Source: JABDMH01 sp965223215
GTDB taxonomy: Bacteria; Bacteroidota; Bacteroidia; Chitinophagales; Saprospiraceae
Assembly: GCA_965223215.1 (NCBI GenBank)
Contig: CBDCVZ010000010.1
Location: forward strand, 4,898,001 to 4,962,000
DNA length: 64,000 nucleotides
Direction: 5' to 3'
Positions 26,515-35,317 of this stretch are shown piece after piece. Both the position numbers and the translations under genes were made by a program. Positions within the stretch are counted from its first letter, which is position 1, and every line of letters begins with the position of its first letter. The notes beneath the pieces are model-generated. The model did not search any database. It was not told where the DNA came from and saw nothing but the letters and a program-made list of their open reading frames with translations.

Positions 26515-29169
26515 TTAGCTCTCGAGAGATTGTTTGACCTCGATGATATTGTAGCCCTCAATGATGTCACCTACCTTGATATCGTTATAGTTTTTGATGG
26601 TAACCCCACACTCCAGGCCACTACGCACTTCCTTGACATCATCTTTGAAGCGCTTCAATGAACTAATTTCGCCTTTTACTCCCTGCTTCGTGGGATAGAT
26701 GACGATGCCATCGCGGATTACCCTAACGTGTGTGTCGCGACTGATTTTTCCATCTTCGCAATAGCAGCCCGCAATGGTTCCAATCTTGCTGATTTTGTAT
26801 GTTTCTCTCACCACCAATTGACCGACAATCTTCTCTTCGCGCGTTGGCTCCAAAAGTCCCTCGATGGCCGAGGTGATTTCTTCGATGGCCTCATAGATGA
26901 TTGAATAAAGTTTGATTTCAACACCCTCTTGCTCTGCCAACTTACGGGCGCCCATTGAGGGTCTCACCTGGAAACCAATAATGATCGCATCGGAAGCCGT
27001 GGCCAATAATACGTCAGATTCGATAATCTGTCCGACCGCCTTATGGATGACATTGACCTGAACGGTTTGTTGTGAAAGCTTGATGAGGGAGTCAGAGAGT
27101 GCTTCGATACTACCGTCTACATCACCTTTAACGATGAGATTTAACTCCTTAAATGTTCCTAGAGCCAATCGACGGCCAATTTCATCTAAGCTGATTCGCT
27201 TGCTGGCTCGATTGGCCTGTTCACGGCTAATCTGAGTCCGCTTGGCAGCCAGTTGTCGCGCTTCCTGTTCTGATTCAGTTACTTTAAACTTCTCACCTGC
27301 TTGCGGTGCACCGCTCAACCCTAAGATTAGTACCGGCGTCGATGGACCAACGCTCTTAACGCGTTTGCCCCGTTCGTTATACATGGCTTTGACGCGACCT
27401 GAATGTTCGCCAGCGATGAGGGGATCACCCACCTTCATTGAACCGTTCGTGACTAAAAGTTTACAGATATAGCCACGGCCTTTATCCAGTGAGGCTTCAA
27501 TCACCGTGCCTATGGCAGGACGTTTAGGATTGGCTTTTAATTCAAGTAAATCCGCCTCGAGAATGATCTTCTCCAGCAGTAAATCAATGTTTTCACCGCT
27601 TTTGGCGGAAATATCTTGCGACTGATACTGCCCACCCCATGATTCGACCAAAAAGTTCATTGAGGCCAACTGCTGCTTTATTCTTTCAGGATCCGCACCA
27701 GGCTTGTCAATTTTGTTTATCGCGAATATCATTGGCACTCCGGCAGCCTGGGCGTGGCTGATCGCCTCTTTCGTCTGGGGCATGATGCTATCATCTGCCG
27801 CAATGATAATGACCGCTATATCCGTCACTTTTGCACCCCGTGCACGCATGGCCGTGAAAGCCTCGTGACCTGGTGTATCAAGGAAAGTAACTTTGCGTTT
27901 GTCTTCACCCGCCAAGACCTCATAGGCACCAATGTGTTGGGTGATACCTCCAGCTTCACCTTCGGCAACGTTGGCTTCGCGGATAAAATCCAGTAGTGAT
28001 GTTTTACCGTGATCTACGTGACCCATGACCGTTACGATCGGTGCACGGGGCTCCAGATCTTCTGGTGCATCGACAATGTCTTCCTCTTCTTCATTATCGG
28101 CCTCGGCGCTGATAAATTCAACCTCATGACCATACTCTTCAGCTAAAAGCTCGATGATTTCTGCATCAAGTCGCTGATTGATCGACACGATGACACCGAG
28201 GTTCATACAGGTCGTAATGATCTCAGTCACCGATACATCCATCAAATTGGCCAACTCTTGTGCCGTTACGAATTCGGTGAGCTGGATGGCTTTGCTTTCG
28301 CGTTGCATTTCTACCTGCTCCTGCTTCTCGCGCATCACATCCCGCTTATCGCGACGAATTTTTTGTCTCCGCTTGGATTTTCCACCAGATAACCGCGCCA
28401 TGGTAGCGCGTATTTTCTCGTCGATTTCCTTTTGAGAAACCTCCTTAACCTCGTCAACTTTCTTAGAACGGCCACCAGCTCGATTTTGATCAGAACCAAC
28501 ACGTGAATGCTTTACTTTGGTCCTTCTGCGCCGCCGCTTTGGTTTATCCTCTTCTTTGACAGGACTCTTCTTGGCCGTGACCGGAGCTTCTTCTTTTTTC
28601 TTCGGTTTATCAAATTTCTTGGTATCAATTTTACCCAAGATTTTTAGACCTTTCAGTTGAGGGGCTTCGGCACGAACTGTCTCATCTACTTCCTCGGCAG
28701 GGCTCTCTTCAGCTTGCTCCACAACCTGTGGATCTTCCGTTACGGGCTCCACCACTTCTTCCTCTTCGGCCGGGGCCTTCTTTGGCTTGGGCTTTAGATC
28801 GATTTTTCCAACGACCTTGATTTCGGCCTTGACATCTTCTCTCCCATCCACCACTTCTTCAACTTCTGGTGCCTTTGGTGGTTCGGGTTTTTCGGGAGCA
28901 ACTTCAACGATCGGAGGACCAGCGGGTTTCGCAATTACCTCGTCCGGTTCCTCCTTGGCACCAGGTCGAGTACCAATAATGAGTTGATCTGCCTTTTCCT
29001 TTACAGCAATGGAGTTCTGAAACTCTTTCACCAACACATCATACATATCATCACTGATCTTTGCAGTTGGCTTGTTTTCGATTTCAAAGCCATTGGCCAG
29101 TAGATGATCCACAATGGTTGTGGTACCAACATTTAATTCTTTCGCAATCTTTACTAATCTAATCGCCAT
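26515..29169 (-). CDS. infB: Translation initiation factor IF-2
   Basis: An 884-residue GTPase that places initiator tRNA on the 30S subunit and promotes 50S joining. Residues 1-50 form an N-terminal IF2 domain (AIRLVKIAKELNVGTTTIVD); a second IF2_N segment is at about 297-350. The GTPase motifs are G1 GHVDHGKT (383-390), G3 DTPGHEAF (431-438) and G4 NKID (485-488), followed by the usual domains 2-4. The linker (about 60-295) is very rich in charged residues and proline, as in other Bacteroidota, and carries a duplicated short motif (VVGKIDLKPKPKK and ILGKIDTKKFDKPKKK). It follows nusA by 31 bases. Confidence 0.98.
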   Translation of the reverse strand: MAIRLVKIAKELNVGTTTIVDHLLANGFEIENKPTAKISDDMYDVLVKEFQNSIAVKEKADQLIIGTRPGAKEEPDEVIAKPAGPPIVEVAPEKPEPPKAPEVEEVVDGREDVKAEIKVVGKIDLKPKPKKAPAEEEEVVEPVTEDPQVVEQAEESPAEEVDETVRAEAPQLKGLKILGKIDTKKFDKPKKKEEAPVTAKKSPVKEEDKPKRRRRRTKVKHSRVGSDQNRAGGRSKKVDEVKEVSQKEIDEKIRATMARLSGGKSKRRQKIRRDKRDVMREKQEQVEMQRESKAIQLTEFVTAQELANLMDVSVTEIITTCMNLGVIVSINQRLDAEIIELLAEEYGHEVEFISAEADNEEEEDIVDAPEDLEPRAPIVTVMGHVDHGKTSLLDFIREANVAEGEAGGITQHIGAYEVLAGEDKRKVTFLDTPGHEAFTAMRARGAKVTDIAVIIIAADDSIMPQTKEAISHAQAAGVPMIFAINKIDKPGADPERIKQQLASMNFLVESWGGQYQSQDISAKSGENIDLLLEKIILEADLLELKANPKRPAIGTVIEASLDKGRGYICKLLVTNGSMKVGDPLIAGEHSGRVKAMYNERGKRVKSVGPSTPVLILGLSGAPQAGEKFKVTESEQEARQLAAKRTQISREQANRASKRISLDEIGRRLALGTFKELNLIVKGDVDGSIEALSDSLIKLSQQTVQVNVIHKAVGQIIESDVLLATASDAIIIGFQVRPSMGARKLAEQEGVEIKLYSIIYEAIEEITSAIEGLLEPTREEKIVGQLVVRETYKISKIGTIAGCYCEDGKISRDTHVRVIRDGIVIYPTKQGVKGEISSLKRFKDDVKEVRSGLECGVTIKNYNDIKVGDIIEGYNIIEVKQSLES

Positions 29170-29200
29170 CGGCAGATTTCAGTACTTTTTACAAAGTTAG

Positions 29201-30454
29201 TTAATCCTTTTTAAGGTCTTCTTCTTCAAATTCGGATGCGAGAATCGATAAAACATCAGTGATCGTCTCTTCTTCCAGATCTGATCTCCTGACCAGTTCT
29301 TCTTTGCTCAACTTCAGCACAGATCTTGCCGTATCGCACCCGATGTTTTTCAATTCATCGATGATCCAAGCTTCAATTTCATCAGAAAATTCATCCAATT
29401 CGACATCATCCACTTCAATCTCATCCGAATCGCGGTAGACATCTATTTCAAATTCTGTGAGTCGACTCGCCAACTTGATGTTAGATCCTCCCTTGCCAAT
29501 GGCCAAAGAGACTTGATCAGGCTTCAAGAAGACCGATGCACGCTTCTCTTCCATTTCAAGTTCGATATTGCTCACCTTGGCAGGTGTCAAAGCTCTTTGG
29601 ATGTAGAGAATCAAATTGTTTGTAAAATTGACAATGTCAATATTCTCATTTTTAAGTTCGCGTACGATGCCATGGATACGAGAGCCCTTCATTCCTACAC
29701 ATGCCCCAACGGGGTCAATCCGGTCGTCATAAGACTCCACGGCTACTTTGGCTCGCTCACCCGGAATGCGCACGATTTTTTTGATCGTGATTAATCCGTC
29801 TTCTATTTCTGGCACTTCTTGTTCCATCAATTTCTCTAAGAAGATGCTTTCGGTACGTGAAATGATGACCACAGGTGAGTTGTTTTTCATCTCAACCCGC
29901 TTAATCACTGCTTTTACCATGTCTCCTTTCCGGAAATAATCACCGCGAATCATTTCTTGACGAGGCAAAACGAGTTCACTTCCGGTAGCATCATCCAGTA
30001 CAAGAATTTCACGCTTCAGTATTTGATGTACCTCTCCCAGCACGACGTCGCCAATGCGCTCGTTATATCGCTTAAACACTTCGTCTTTTTCAAGCTCCAT
30101 GATGCGAGAGATTAAAGTCTGGCGGGCAGCCATTATGGCTCTGCGACCAAAATCTTCCAAAAAGAGCTGCTCGTAGCACTCTTCACCTACTTCATAATCT
30201 TCATCGATCGAAAGGGCCTCAGAAATCGAGATCTGGCTCTGCTCATCGGTTACCTCTCCGTCAGGTACAATCTCGCGAACTCGCCAGAGCTCAAGGTCCC
30301 CCTTGGTGGTATTTACGATGACATCGAAATTTTCATCGTCGCCAAATTTTTTTCTAATGAGTGTTCGGAAGACATCTTCCAAAACCCTGACCATGGTAGG
30401 TCGATCAATATTTTTTCCGGTTTTGAATTCCGAAAAGGTATCTACAAGATTCAT
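29201..30454 (-). CDS. nusA: Transcription termination/antitermination protein NusA
   Basis: A 417-residue protein. An N-terminal RNA-polymerase binding domain (about 1-130), an S1 domain (about 135-200; FRKGDMVKAVIKRVEMKNN) and two KH domains (about 205-345, with DPVGACVGMKGSRI and LAIGKGGSNIKLASRL) are all visible. A short helix-hairpin-helix-like segment at the C-terminus (RSVLKLSKEELVRRSDLEE) replaces the acidic repeats found in E. coli NusA. NusA modulates pausing, termination and antitermination. This is relevant here because its own operon has a terminator in the leader. It starts 11 bases after rimP. Confidence 0.97.
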   Translation of the reverse strand: MNLVDTFSEFKTGKNIDRPTMVRVLEDVFRTLIRKKFGDDENFDVIVNTTKGDLELWRVREIVPDGEVTDEQSQISISEALSIDEDYEVGEECYEQLFLEDFGRRAIMAARQTLISRIMELEKDEVFKRYNERIGDVVLGEVHQILKREILVLDDATGSELVLPRQEMIRGDYFRKGDMVKAVIKRVEMKNNSPVVIISRTESIFLEKLMEQEVPEIEDGLITIKKIVRIPGERAKVAVESYDDRIDPVGACVGMKGSRIHGIVRELKNENIDIVNFTNNLILYIQRALTPAKVSNIELEMEEKRASVFLKPDQVSLAIGKGGSNIKLASRLTEFEIDVYRDSDEIEVDDVELDEFSDEIEAWIIDELKNIGCDTARSVLKLSKEELVRRSDLEEETITDVLSILASEFEEEDLKKD

Positions 30455-30465
30455 GATTTTACCTT

Positions 30466-30939
30466 TTAAAATCTTATTTCAACAAATGTTTCTTTAATTG
30501 ATTTAAAATCTATCACCCGCTCTTCGCCATAACTCGGTTTTTGATGCTTTCCTTTTTTAACTTCAGGTTTAAGCCTAAGCTCATTTTCGTCTACAGCGAT
30601 CAATTTGCCAATTAATTCCGCCCCTTCCTGGGGAATGATGCGCAAGATGCGACCTATGTTTTTAGGATATTGCCGAATTGAGATCAAAGGCCTCTGTAGG
30701 CCCGGCGAGGATACCGACAAATTATAGGTCGTACCTAGTAATTCCGATTCATCAAGACATCTTTCGATGAACCGACTAATTTTCTGACAACGGTTAAGAG
30801 AAAGCTCCGTTTCACTGTCAACGTATACAATCAACTTTTTGGATGTTGGCTTCCAGTCTAGGTCTATTAGAAAGATGTCTTTCTCCTCGTAATCAGAAAG
30901 ATGTCTCTCAAGCCATTTGCCTATCGCTGCTTTCTCCAA
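30466..30939 (-). CDS. rimP: Ribosome maturation factor RimP, TTG start
   Basis: A 157-residue protein needed for maturation of the 30S subunit. The N-terminal alpha/beta domain (IFLIDLDWKPTSKKLIVYVDSE, then CQKISRFIERCLDE) and the motif YNLSVSSPGLQRPL are characteristic, followed by an SH3-like C-terminal domain. The frame contains no methionine codon at all apart from the start, and an in-frame TAA lies only nine bases upstream of the TTG at 30939, so TTG is the only sensible start. This would weaken initiation. It is the first gene of the rimP-nusA-infB operon. Confidence 0.94.
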   Translation of the reverse strand: MEKAAIGKWLERHLSDYEEKDIFLIDLDWKPTSKKLIVYVDSETELSLNRCQKISRFIERCLDESELLGTTYNLSVSSPGLQRPLISIRQYPKNIGRILRIIPQEGAELIGKLIAVDENELRLKPEVKKGKHQKPSYGEERVIDFKSIKETFVEIRF

Positions 30940-30953
30940 ATTGAGTTACCCTT

Positions 30954-30985
30954 AAAAAAAAGAGGGAACAGTCACTGCTCCCTCT
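30954..30985 (-). terminator. Intrinsic terminator in the rimP-nusA-infB leader (attenuator candidate)
   Basis: Read on the minus strand, AGAGGGA pairs with TCCCTCT (7 bp), a G-U pair follows, and CAGT can pair in part with ACTG; a run of eight U follows (30961-30954). This is a textbook intrinsic terminator. It lies between the promoter-like TATATTTG at 31004-31011 and the rimP start at 30939. The plus strand has no T run after the hairpin, so it points only towards rimP. Confidence 0.8.
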
Positions 30986-31003
30986 TCCGCATCAAATTGA
31001 CTG

Positions 31004-31011
31004 CAAATATA
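31004..31011 (-). promoter_or_regulatory. Candidate rimP operon promoter (-7 box TATATTTG)
   Basis: An exact TAnnTTTG match on the minus strand. Transcription should begin about 7 bases downstream, near 30997, so the leader would be about 58 nt and would contain the terminator hairpin given at 30954-30985. No clear -33 TTG was seen. A matching box faces the other way at 31060-31067. Confidence 0.5.
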
Positions 31012-31059
31012 CGAATTATTGGGAGATAAGTCCAGCATTAAGCTAAACCGTGCCTTTAC

Positions 31060-31067
31060 TATATTTG
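31060..31067 (+). promoter_or_regulatory. Candidate mqnC promoter (-7 box TATATTTG)
   Basis: An exact TAnnTTTG match only 10 bases before the first ATG of mqnC, so the expected transcript would have almost no leader. It is the same octamer as the rimP box on the other strand, 48 bases away. No clear -33 element was seen. Confidence 0.45.
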
Positions 31068-31076
31068 TTCCTCCCT

Positions 31077-32234
31077 ATGATGAAAAATCAAGAACAGATC
31101 GCATCATTGCTCGGGCGAGCATTAGAGAGAGATTTCCTTAGCGCCGAGGAAGGAGTCTATTTATTTGAGCATGCGGGTACTGCTGAATTGATGTATACGG
31201 CAAATGAATTGAGGAAGCAGAGCGTGCCCGGAAATTTGGTAACCTGGATTATCGACCGCAATTCGAATACAACGAATGTTTGTATCGCCAATTGTAAGTT
31301 TTGCAATTTCTACCGTAGACCAGGTCACGAAGAGTCTTATGTCACTTCGATTGAAGAGTACAAAGTCAAGATTGAGGAAACCTTCAGACTCGGTGGTGAG
31401 CAACTGCTGTTGCAAGGTGGGCATCATCCCGAATTGGGTCTGGCTTACTATTGCGACCTATTCAGAGAATTGAAATCACTATTTCCAAAGCTGAAACTTC
31501 ATGCACTTGGACCACCCGAAATCGCCCATATTACCAAGCTGGAAGGATCAACGCATACTGAAGTTCTAAGAGCATTGACTGAAGCAGGTCTGGACTCTCT
31601 TCCGGGCGCTGGTGCTGAGATCTTAAGCGATCGTGTTCGCAGATTGATCTCCAAGGGAAAGTGTGGTAGCGAAGAATGGCTAGATATCATGCGAGCTGCA
31701 CATCAGCTCGGGATAACCACTTCGGCAACGATGATGTTTGGGCACATCGAGACCAACCTCGAACGCATGGAACATTTGGTTGCAATTCGCGAAGTTCAAT
31801 CCGAAAAACCAAGCGATGCGAAAGGATTCCTGGCTTTCATTCCTTGGCCGTTTCAAGATGTAGACACCATCCTCAAGCGACTCAAACGCGCTCGAAATAG
31901 CTGCACCGGAGATGAATACGTACGAATGATTGCTTTAAGCCGGATTATGCTACCCAATGTGACCAACGTTCAAGCCTCGTGGTTGACCGTCGGAAAATCA
32001 GTGGGCCAGCTCTGCTTGCACGCAGGAGCCAATGATTTCGGAAGCATTATGATTGAAGAGAATGTGGTGTCAGCCGCCGGGGCGGCCTTTCGATTCACCG
32101 CGCAGGGCATTCAAGATGCCATCTCAGAGGCTGGATTCGTACCTCAATTGCGAGATCAGCAGTATCAGTTTAGAGATTTACCGCCGCAAATGGAGCAGCA
32201 ACAGCTTGACCATGCGACCATGATTGTTGACTGA
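31077..32234 (+). CDS. mqnC: Cyclic dehypoxanthinyl futalosine synthase (radical SAM)
   Basis: A protein of about 385 residues in the futalosine route to menaquinone; it closes dehypoxanthine futalosine to its cyclic form with radical SAM chemistry. The iron-sulfur motif CIANCKFCNFYR (CX3CX2C) follows TWIIDRNSNTTNV, and GGEQLLLQGGHHPELGL, HALGPPEIAHITKLEG, DSLPGAGAEILSDRVRRLIS and TSATMMFGHIET are typical of MqnC rather than MqnE. The frame is open from a GTG at 31050, which would put the start upstream of the promoter-like box; the ATG at 31077 or 31080 is preferred. The organism therefore probably makes menaquinone by the futalosine pathway; no other mqn gene is in the window. Confidence 0.95.
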   Translation: MMKNQEQIASLLGRALERDFLSAEEGVYLFEHAGTAELMYTANELRKQSVPGNLVTWIIDRNSNTTNVCIANCKFCNFYRRPGHEESYVTSIEEYKVKIEETFRLGGEQLLLQGGHHPELGLAYYCDLFRELKSLFPKLKLHALGPPEIAHITKLEGSTHTEVLRALTEAGLDSLPGAGAEILSDRVRRLISKGKCGSEEWLDIMRAAHQLGITTSATMMFGHIETNLERMEHLVAIREVQSEKPSDAKGFLAFIPWPFQDVDTILKRLKRARNSCTGDEYVRMIALSRIMLPNVTNVQASWLTVGKSVGQLCLHAGANDFGSIMIEENVVSAAGAAFRFTAQGIQDAISEAGFVPQLRDQQYQFRDLPPQMEQQQLDHATMIVD

Positions 32235-32335
32235 TCAATGTCTCTCCTTCATTTAAGTCAAATGGTGCTTAGTGCCCTTTAGTTACTTATCTTTATCGGT
32301 TTAATTCATTTGAAATCAGGGTTGAAATTTTGCCT

Positions 32336-35170
32336 ATGAGAGAAGATTTTATCGAGGTAATTGGTGCACGTGAACACAATCTGCGCAACATTGATGTGCG
32401 CATTCCCAAAAACAAGCTGGTTGTGATCACAGGCATCAGCGGTAGCGGTAAGTCATCATTGGCCTTCGATACGATTTATGCAGAAGGTCAACGTCGATAT
32501 ATGGAGACCTTTGGGGCTTACGCCAGACAGTTTATGGGTAAAATGGATCGTCCTGATGTTGAGGAAATCAAGGGACTGAGTCCAGTGATCTCCATTGAAC
32601 AAAAGACGACTGGTTGGAATCCACGGTCGACGGTTGGTACCATTACTGAATTGTACGATTTCCTGAGGTTGCTTTATGCTCGCACGGCGATTGCCTACTC
32701 ATACGTGACAGGTAAAAAGATGATCAAATTTTCGGAAGAGGAAATCATCAAACATATCCTTACCACTTTTGATACACGTAAAGTAGTCATCTTAGCCCCA
32801 GTGATTAGAGCCCGTAAGGGCCATTATCGAGAGCTTTTTGAGCAAATCCGAAAGCAGGGTTATGCCAAAGTCAGAGTGGATGGAAAGATCATAGATCTTA
32901 CTAAGGGCCTACAAGTGGAACGCTTCAAGACGCATGATATTGAAATCGTGGTAGACCGGCTGAGGATTGATAAAACCAAGCGTGAGCGACTGGCAGCATC
33001 TTTAGCTGCTGCACTTAAATTGGGTGATGGTTTGATTATGATCCTGGATCACGATAAAGGGACCATCAATCCATACAGCAAGCAGCTCATGGACGCCGAA
33101 TCCGGAGTTTCATATGAAGAGCCTTCTCCCAACGCTTTTTCGTTTAACTCGCCTTATGGAGCCTGTCCTGACTGCGGCGGTCTGGGGAAAGTGAACCAGG
33201 TAGATCCAGACAAAGTAATCCCCGATCCCAATCAGAATATCAATCGTGGTGGCATTGTGCCCTTTGGTGAAGTCCGTGATAATTTTACCTTCAAGCAGTT
33301 GCGGGCCATTGCCAAGAGATTTAAGTTTTCCTTTGCCACACCCATCACTGACATTCCGCAAGAAGCCTTACAGATCATCCTACATGGTGGAGATGATTCA
33401 TTTAATATCAGATTGCCCTATAGCAAGCATGATTTCACCTATAATCTTCCACAAGAAGGTCTTTATAATATGCTGGTGCGATGGTACAATGATACCAGTT
33501 CAGAACGGGTGCGCAAGTGGGCAGAGGCATTTATGACCGTAAATGTTTGTGACGCATGTCAAGGACAGCGATTGAAAAAAGAATCACTTCACTTTAAGAT
33601 TGCCGATAGGAATATCGCCGAACTGGCCATGATGGACCTGCAGGAATTGAGTGATTTCTTTGCGAATATTGAATCGAAACTAACAGTTAAGCAGAAAACG
33701 ATTGGCAAGGATGTTCTCAAGGAAATTCGATTGCGCCTTCAATTCTTGCTCCATGTCGGCTTAGACTATCTGAGTTTGCACCGACCCGCTCGTACCCTTT
33801 CGGGTGGCGAATCTCAGCGCACACGCTTGGCCAATCAAATTGGATCAAAATTGACGGGGATCACCTACATCTTAGATGAACCCAGCATTGGATTACACCA
33901 GCGCGATAATCATCGGTTGATTGATTCTTTAAAAGAACTGACCGACATCGGTAATACAGTATTGGTCGTCGAACACGATAAAGACATCATGCTTGCTTCT
34001 GACTATCTGATTGATTTGGGTCCTGGTGCTGGGTTGCTGGGTGGTGACATGGTGGTGAAGGGACGACCCAAAGAAGTATTGAGATCTAAGAAATCGATGA
34101 CAAGTCAATACCTGAGCAATCGACTACAAATTCCCTTACCGGAAAAAAGGAGGACGGGAAGCGGGGAATATCTGAAACTGAGCGGAGCATCGGGTCACAA
34201 CCTGCAAAATATTGATTTGAAGATCCCGCTGCAGACTTTTACTTGTGTGACTGGAGTTTCCGGTAGTGGGAAGTCGACCCTTATTAACGAAACGTTGTAT
34301 CCGATCTTAAGGCAGCATTTTTACAAGAGCTTAAAAGATCCACTTCCATTCAAAAAAATAGAGGGTCTGAAGCATCTTGATAAAGTCATAGAAATTGATC
34401 AATCTCCCATTGGAAGAACCCCACGATCAAATCCTGCTACCTACACCGGAGTATTCACTGACATCCGAAAACTATTCTCAGATGTTCCCGAAGCTAAGAT
34501 TCGAGGCTACAAACCGGGGAGATTTTCCTTTAATGTTGCCGGGGGACGCTGTGAAACGTGTCAAGGTGGTGGGATGCGGATCATCGAAATGAACTTTCTC
34601 CCCAATGTCTATGTAGAATGCGAAACCTGCCTGGGCAAGCGATATAACCGCGAAACGCTGGAGATAATATACAAGGGAAAGTCCATCAGTGATGTACTTG
34701 ATATGAGTGTTCGAGAAGCCGTTCAATTCTTCGAAAACATACCTCGAATTTTTCGAAAACTGAAAACCATTGCAGATGTAGGTCTCGGTTACATCACCCT
34801 GGGACAACAAGCCACCACACTTTCTGGTGGGGAGGCACAGCGTGTGAAGTTGGCGGAAGAGCTTTCAAAAAGAGCTACTGGTGCCACGATTTATATTCTT
34901 GACGAACCGACCACCGGACTGCACTTTGATGATATTCGCCAGCTGTTGATGGTCCTTAATAAGCTGGTAGACAAAGGGAATACAATCATTGTGATCGAGC
35001 ATAACATGGATGTGATTAAGGTAGCTGATCACATTATAGACATTGGACCAGATGGGGGTAGAAGAGGAGGCAAAATTGTGGCCACTGGAACCCCGGAAGA
35101 GATTGCAAAACATCGAAAGAGTTTTACCGGACAATATTTGAAGGCGGAGTTGGCCTTGTACCAAAAGTAG
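32336..35170 (+). CDS. uvrA: Excinuclease ABC subunit A
   Basis: A protein of about 944 residues that finds bulky DNA lesions in nucleotide excision repair together with UvrB. Two ABC ATPase modules are present: Walker A GISGSGKSS near the N-terminus and GVSGSGKST in the second half, with signatures LSGGESQRTRLANQ and LSGGEAQRVKLAEE. Zinc-binding cysteine pairs occur in CPDCGGLG and CDACQG, and in CETCQGGG and CETCLGKRY. The ATG at 32336 is preferred to an in-frame TTG two codons earlier. A terminator hairpin follows. It appears to be transcribed alone. Confidence 0.98.
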   Translation: MREDFIEVIGAREHNLRNIDVRIPKNKLVVITGISGSGKSSLAFDTIYAEGQRRYMETFGAYARQFMGKMDRPDVEEIKGLSPVISIEQKTTGWNPRSTVGTITELYDFLRLLYARTAIAYSYVTGKKMIKFSEEEIIKHILTTFDTRKVVILAPVIRARKGHYRELFEQIRKQGYAKVRVDGKIIDLTKGLQVERFKTHDIEIVVDRLRIDKTKRERLAASLAAALKLGDGLIMILDHDKGTINPYSKQLMDAESGVSYEEPSPNAFSFNSPYGACPDCGGLGKVNQVDPDKVIPDPNQNINRGGIVPFGEVRDNFTFKQLRAIAKRFKFSFATPITDIPQEALQIILHGGDDSFNIRLPYSKHDFTYNLPQEGLYNMLVRWYNDTSSERVRKWAEAFMTVNVCDACQGQRLKKESLHFKIADRNIAELAMMDLQELSDFFANIESKLTVKQKTIGKDVLKEIRLRLQFLLHVGLDYLSLHRPARTLSGGESQRTRLANQIGSKLTGITYILDEPSIGLHQRDNHRLIDSLKELTDIGNTVLVVEHDKDIMLASDYLIDLGPGAGLLGGDMVVKGRPKEVLRSKKSMTSQYLSNRLQIPLPEKRRTGSGEYLKLSGASGHNLQNIDLKIPLQTFTCVTGVSGSGKSTLINETLYPILRQHFYKSLKDPLPFKKIEGLKHLDKVIEIDQSPIGRTPRSNPATYTGVFTDIRKLFSDVPEAKIRGYKPGRFSFNVAGGRCETCQGGGMRIIEMNFLPNVYVECETCLGKRYNRETLEIIYKGKSISDVLDMSVREAVQFFENIPRIFRKLKTIADVGLGYITLGQQATTLSGGEAQRVKLAEELSKRATGATIYILDEPTTGLHFDDIRQLLMVLNKLVDKGNTIIVIEHNMDVIKVADHIIDIGPDGGRRGGKIVATGTPEEIAKHRKSFTGQYLKAELALYQK

Positions 35171-35186
35171 CTTGGATTTGCACCAA

Positions 35187-35215
35187 TGCCGAAAGCAAGC
35201 ACCACGCCTTCGGCA
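35187..35215 (+). terminator. Probable uvrA terminator
   Basis: TGCCGAAAGC and GCCTTCGGCA form a 10-bp stem with one mismatch and a 9-base loop, starting 17 bases after the uvrA stop; TTTACTTTTTT follows shortly after. Placement and shape fit an intrinsic terminator, although the T run does not begin directly at the stem. Confidence 0.5.
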
Positions 35216-35317
35216 AAGTTTACTTTTTTGGCATCTAAATAATAGATTACTGGATATAGCCTTCCTTTGCACATAGATACGGATGCTAATTTTTTTTACT
35301 TACAGAAATAAAGGCCT

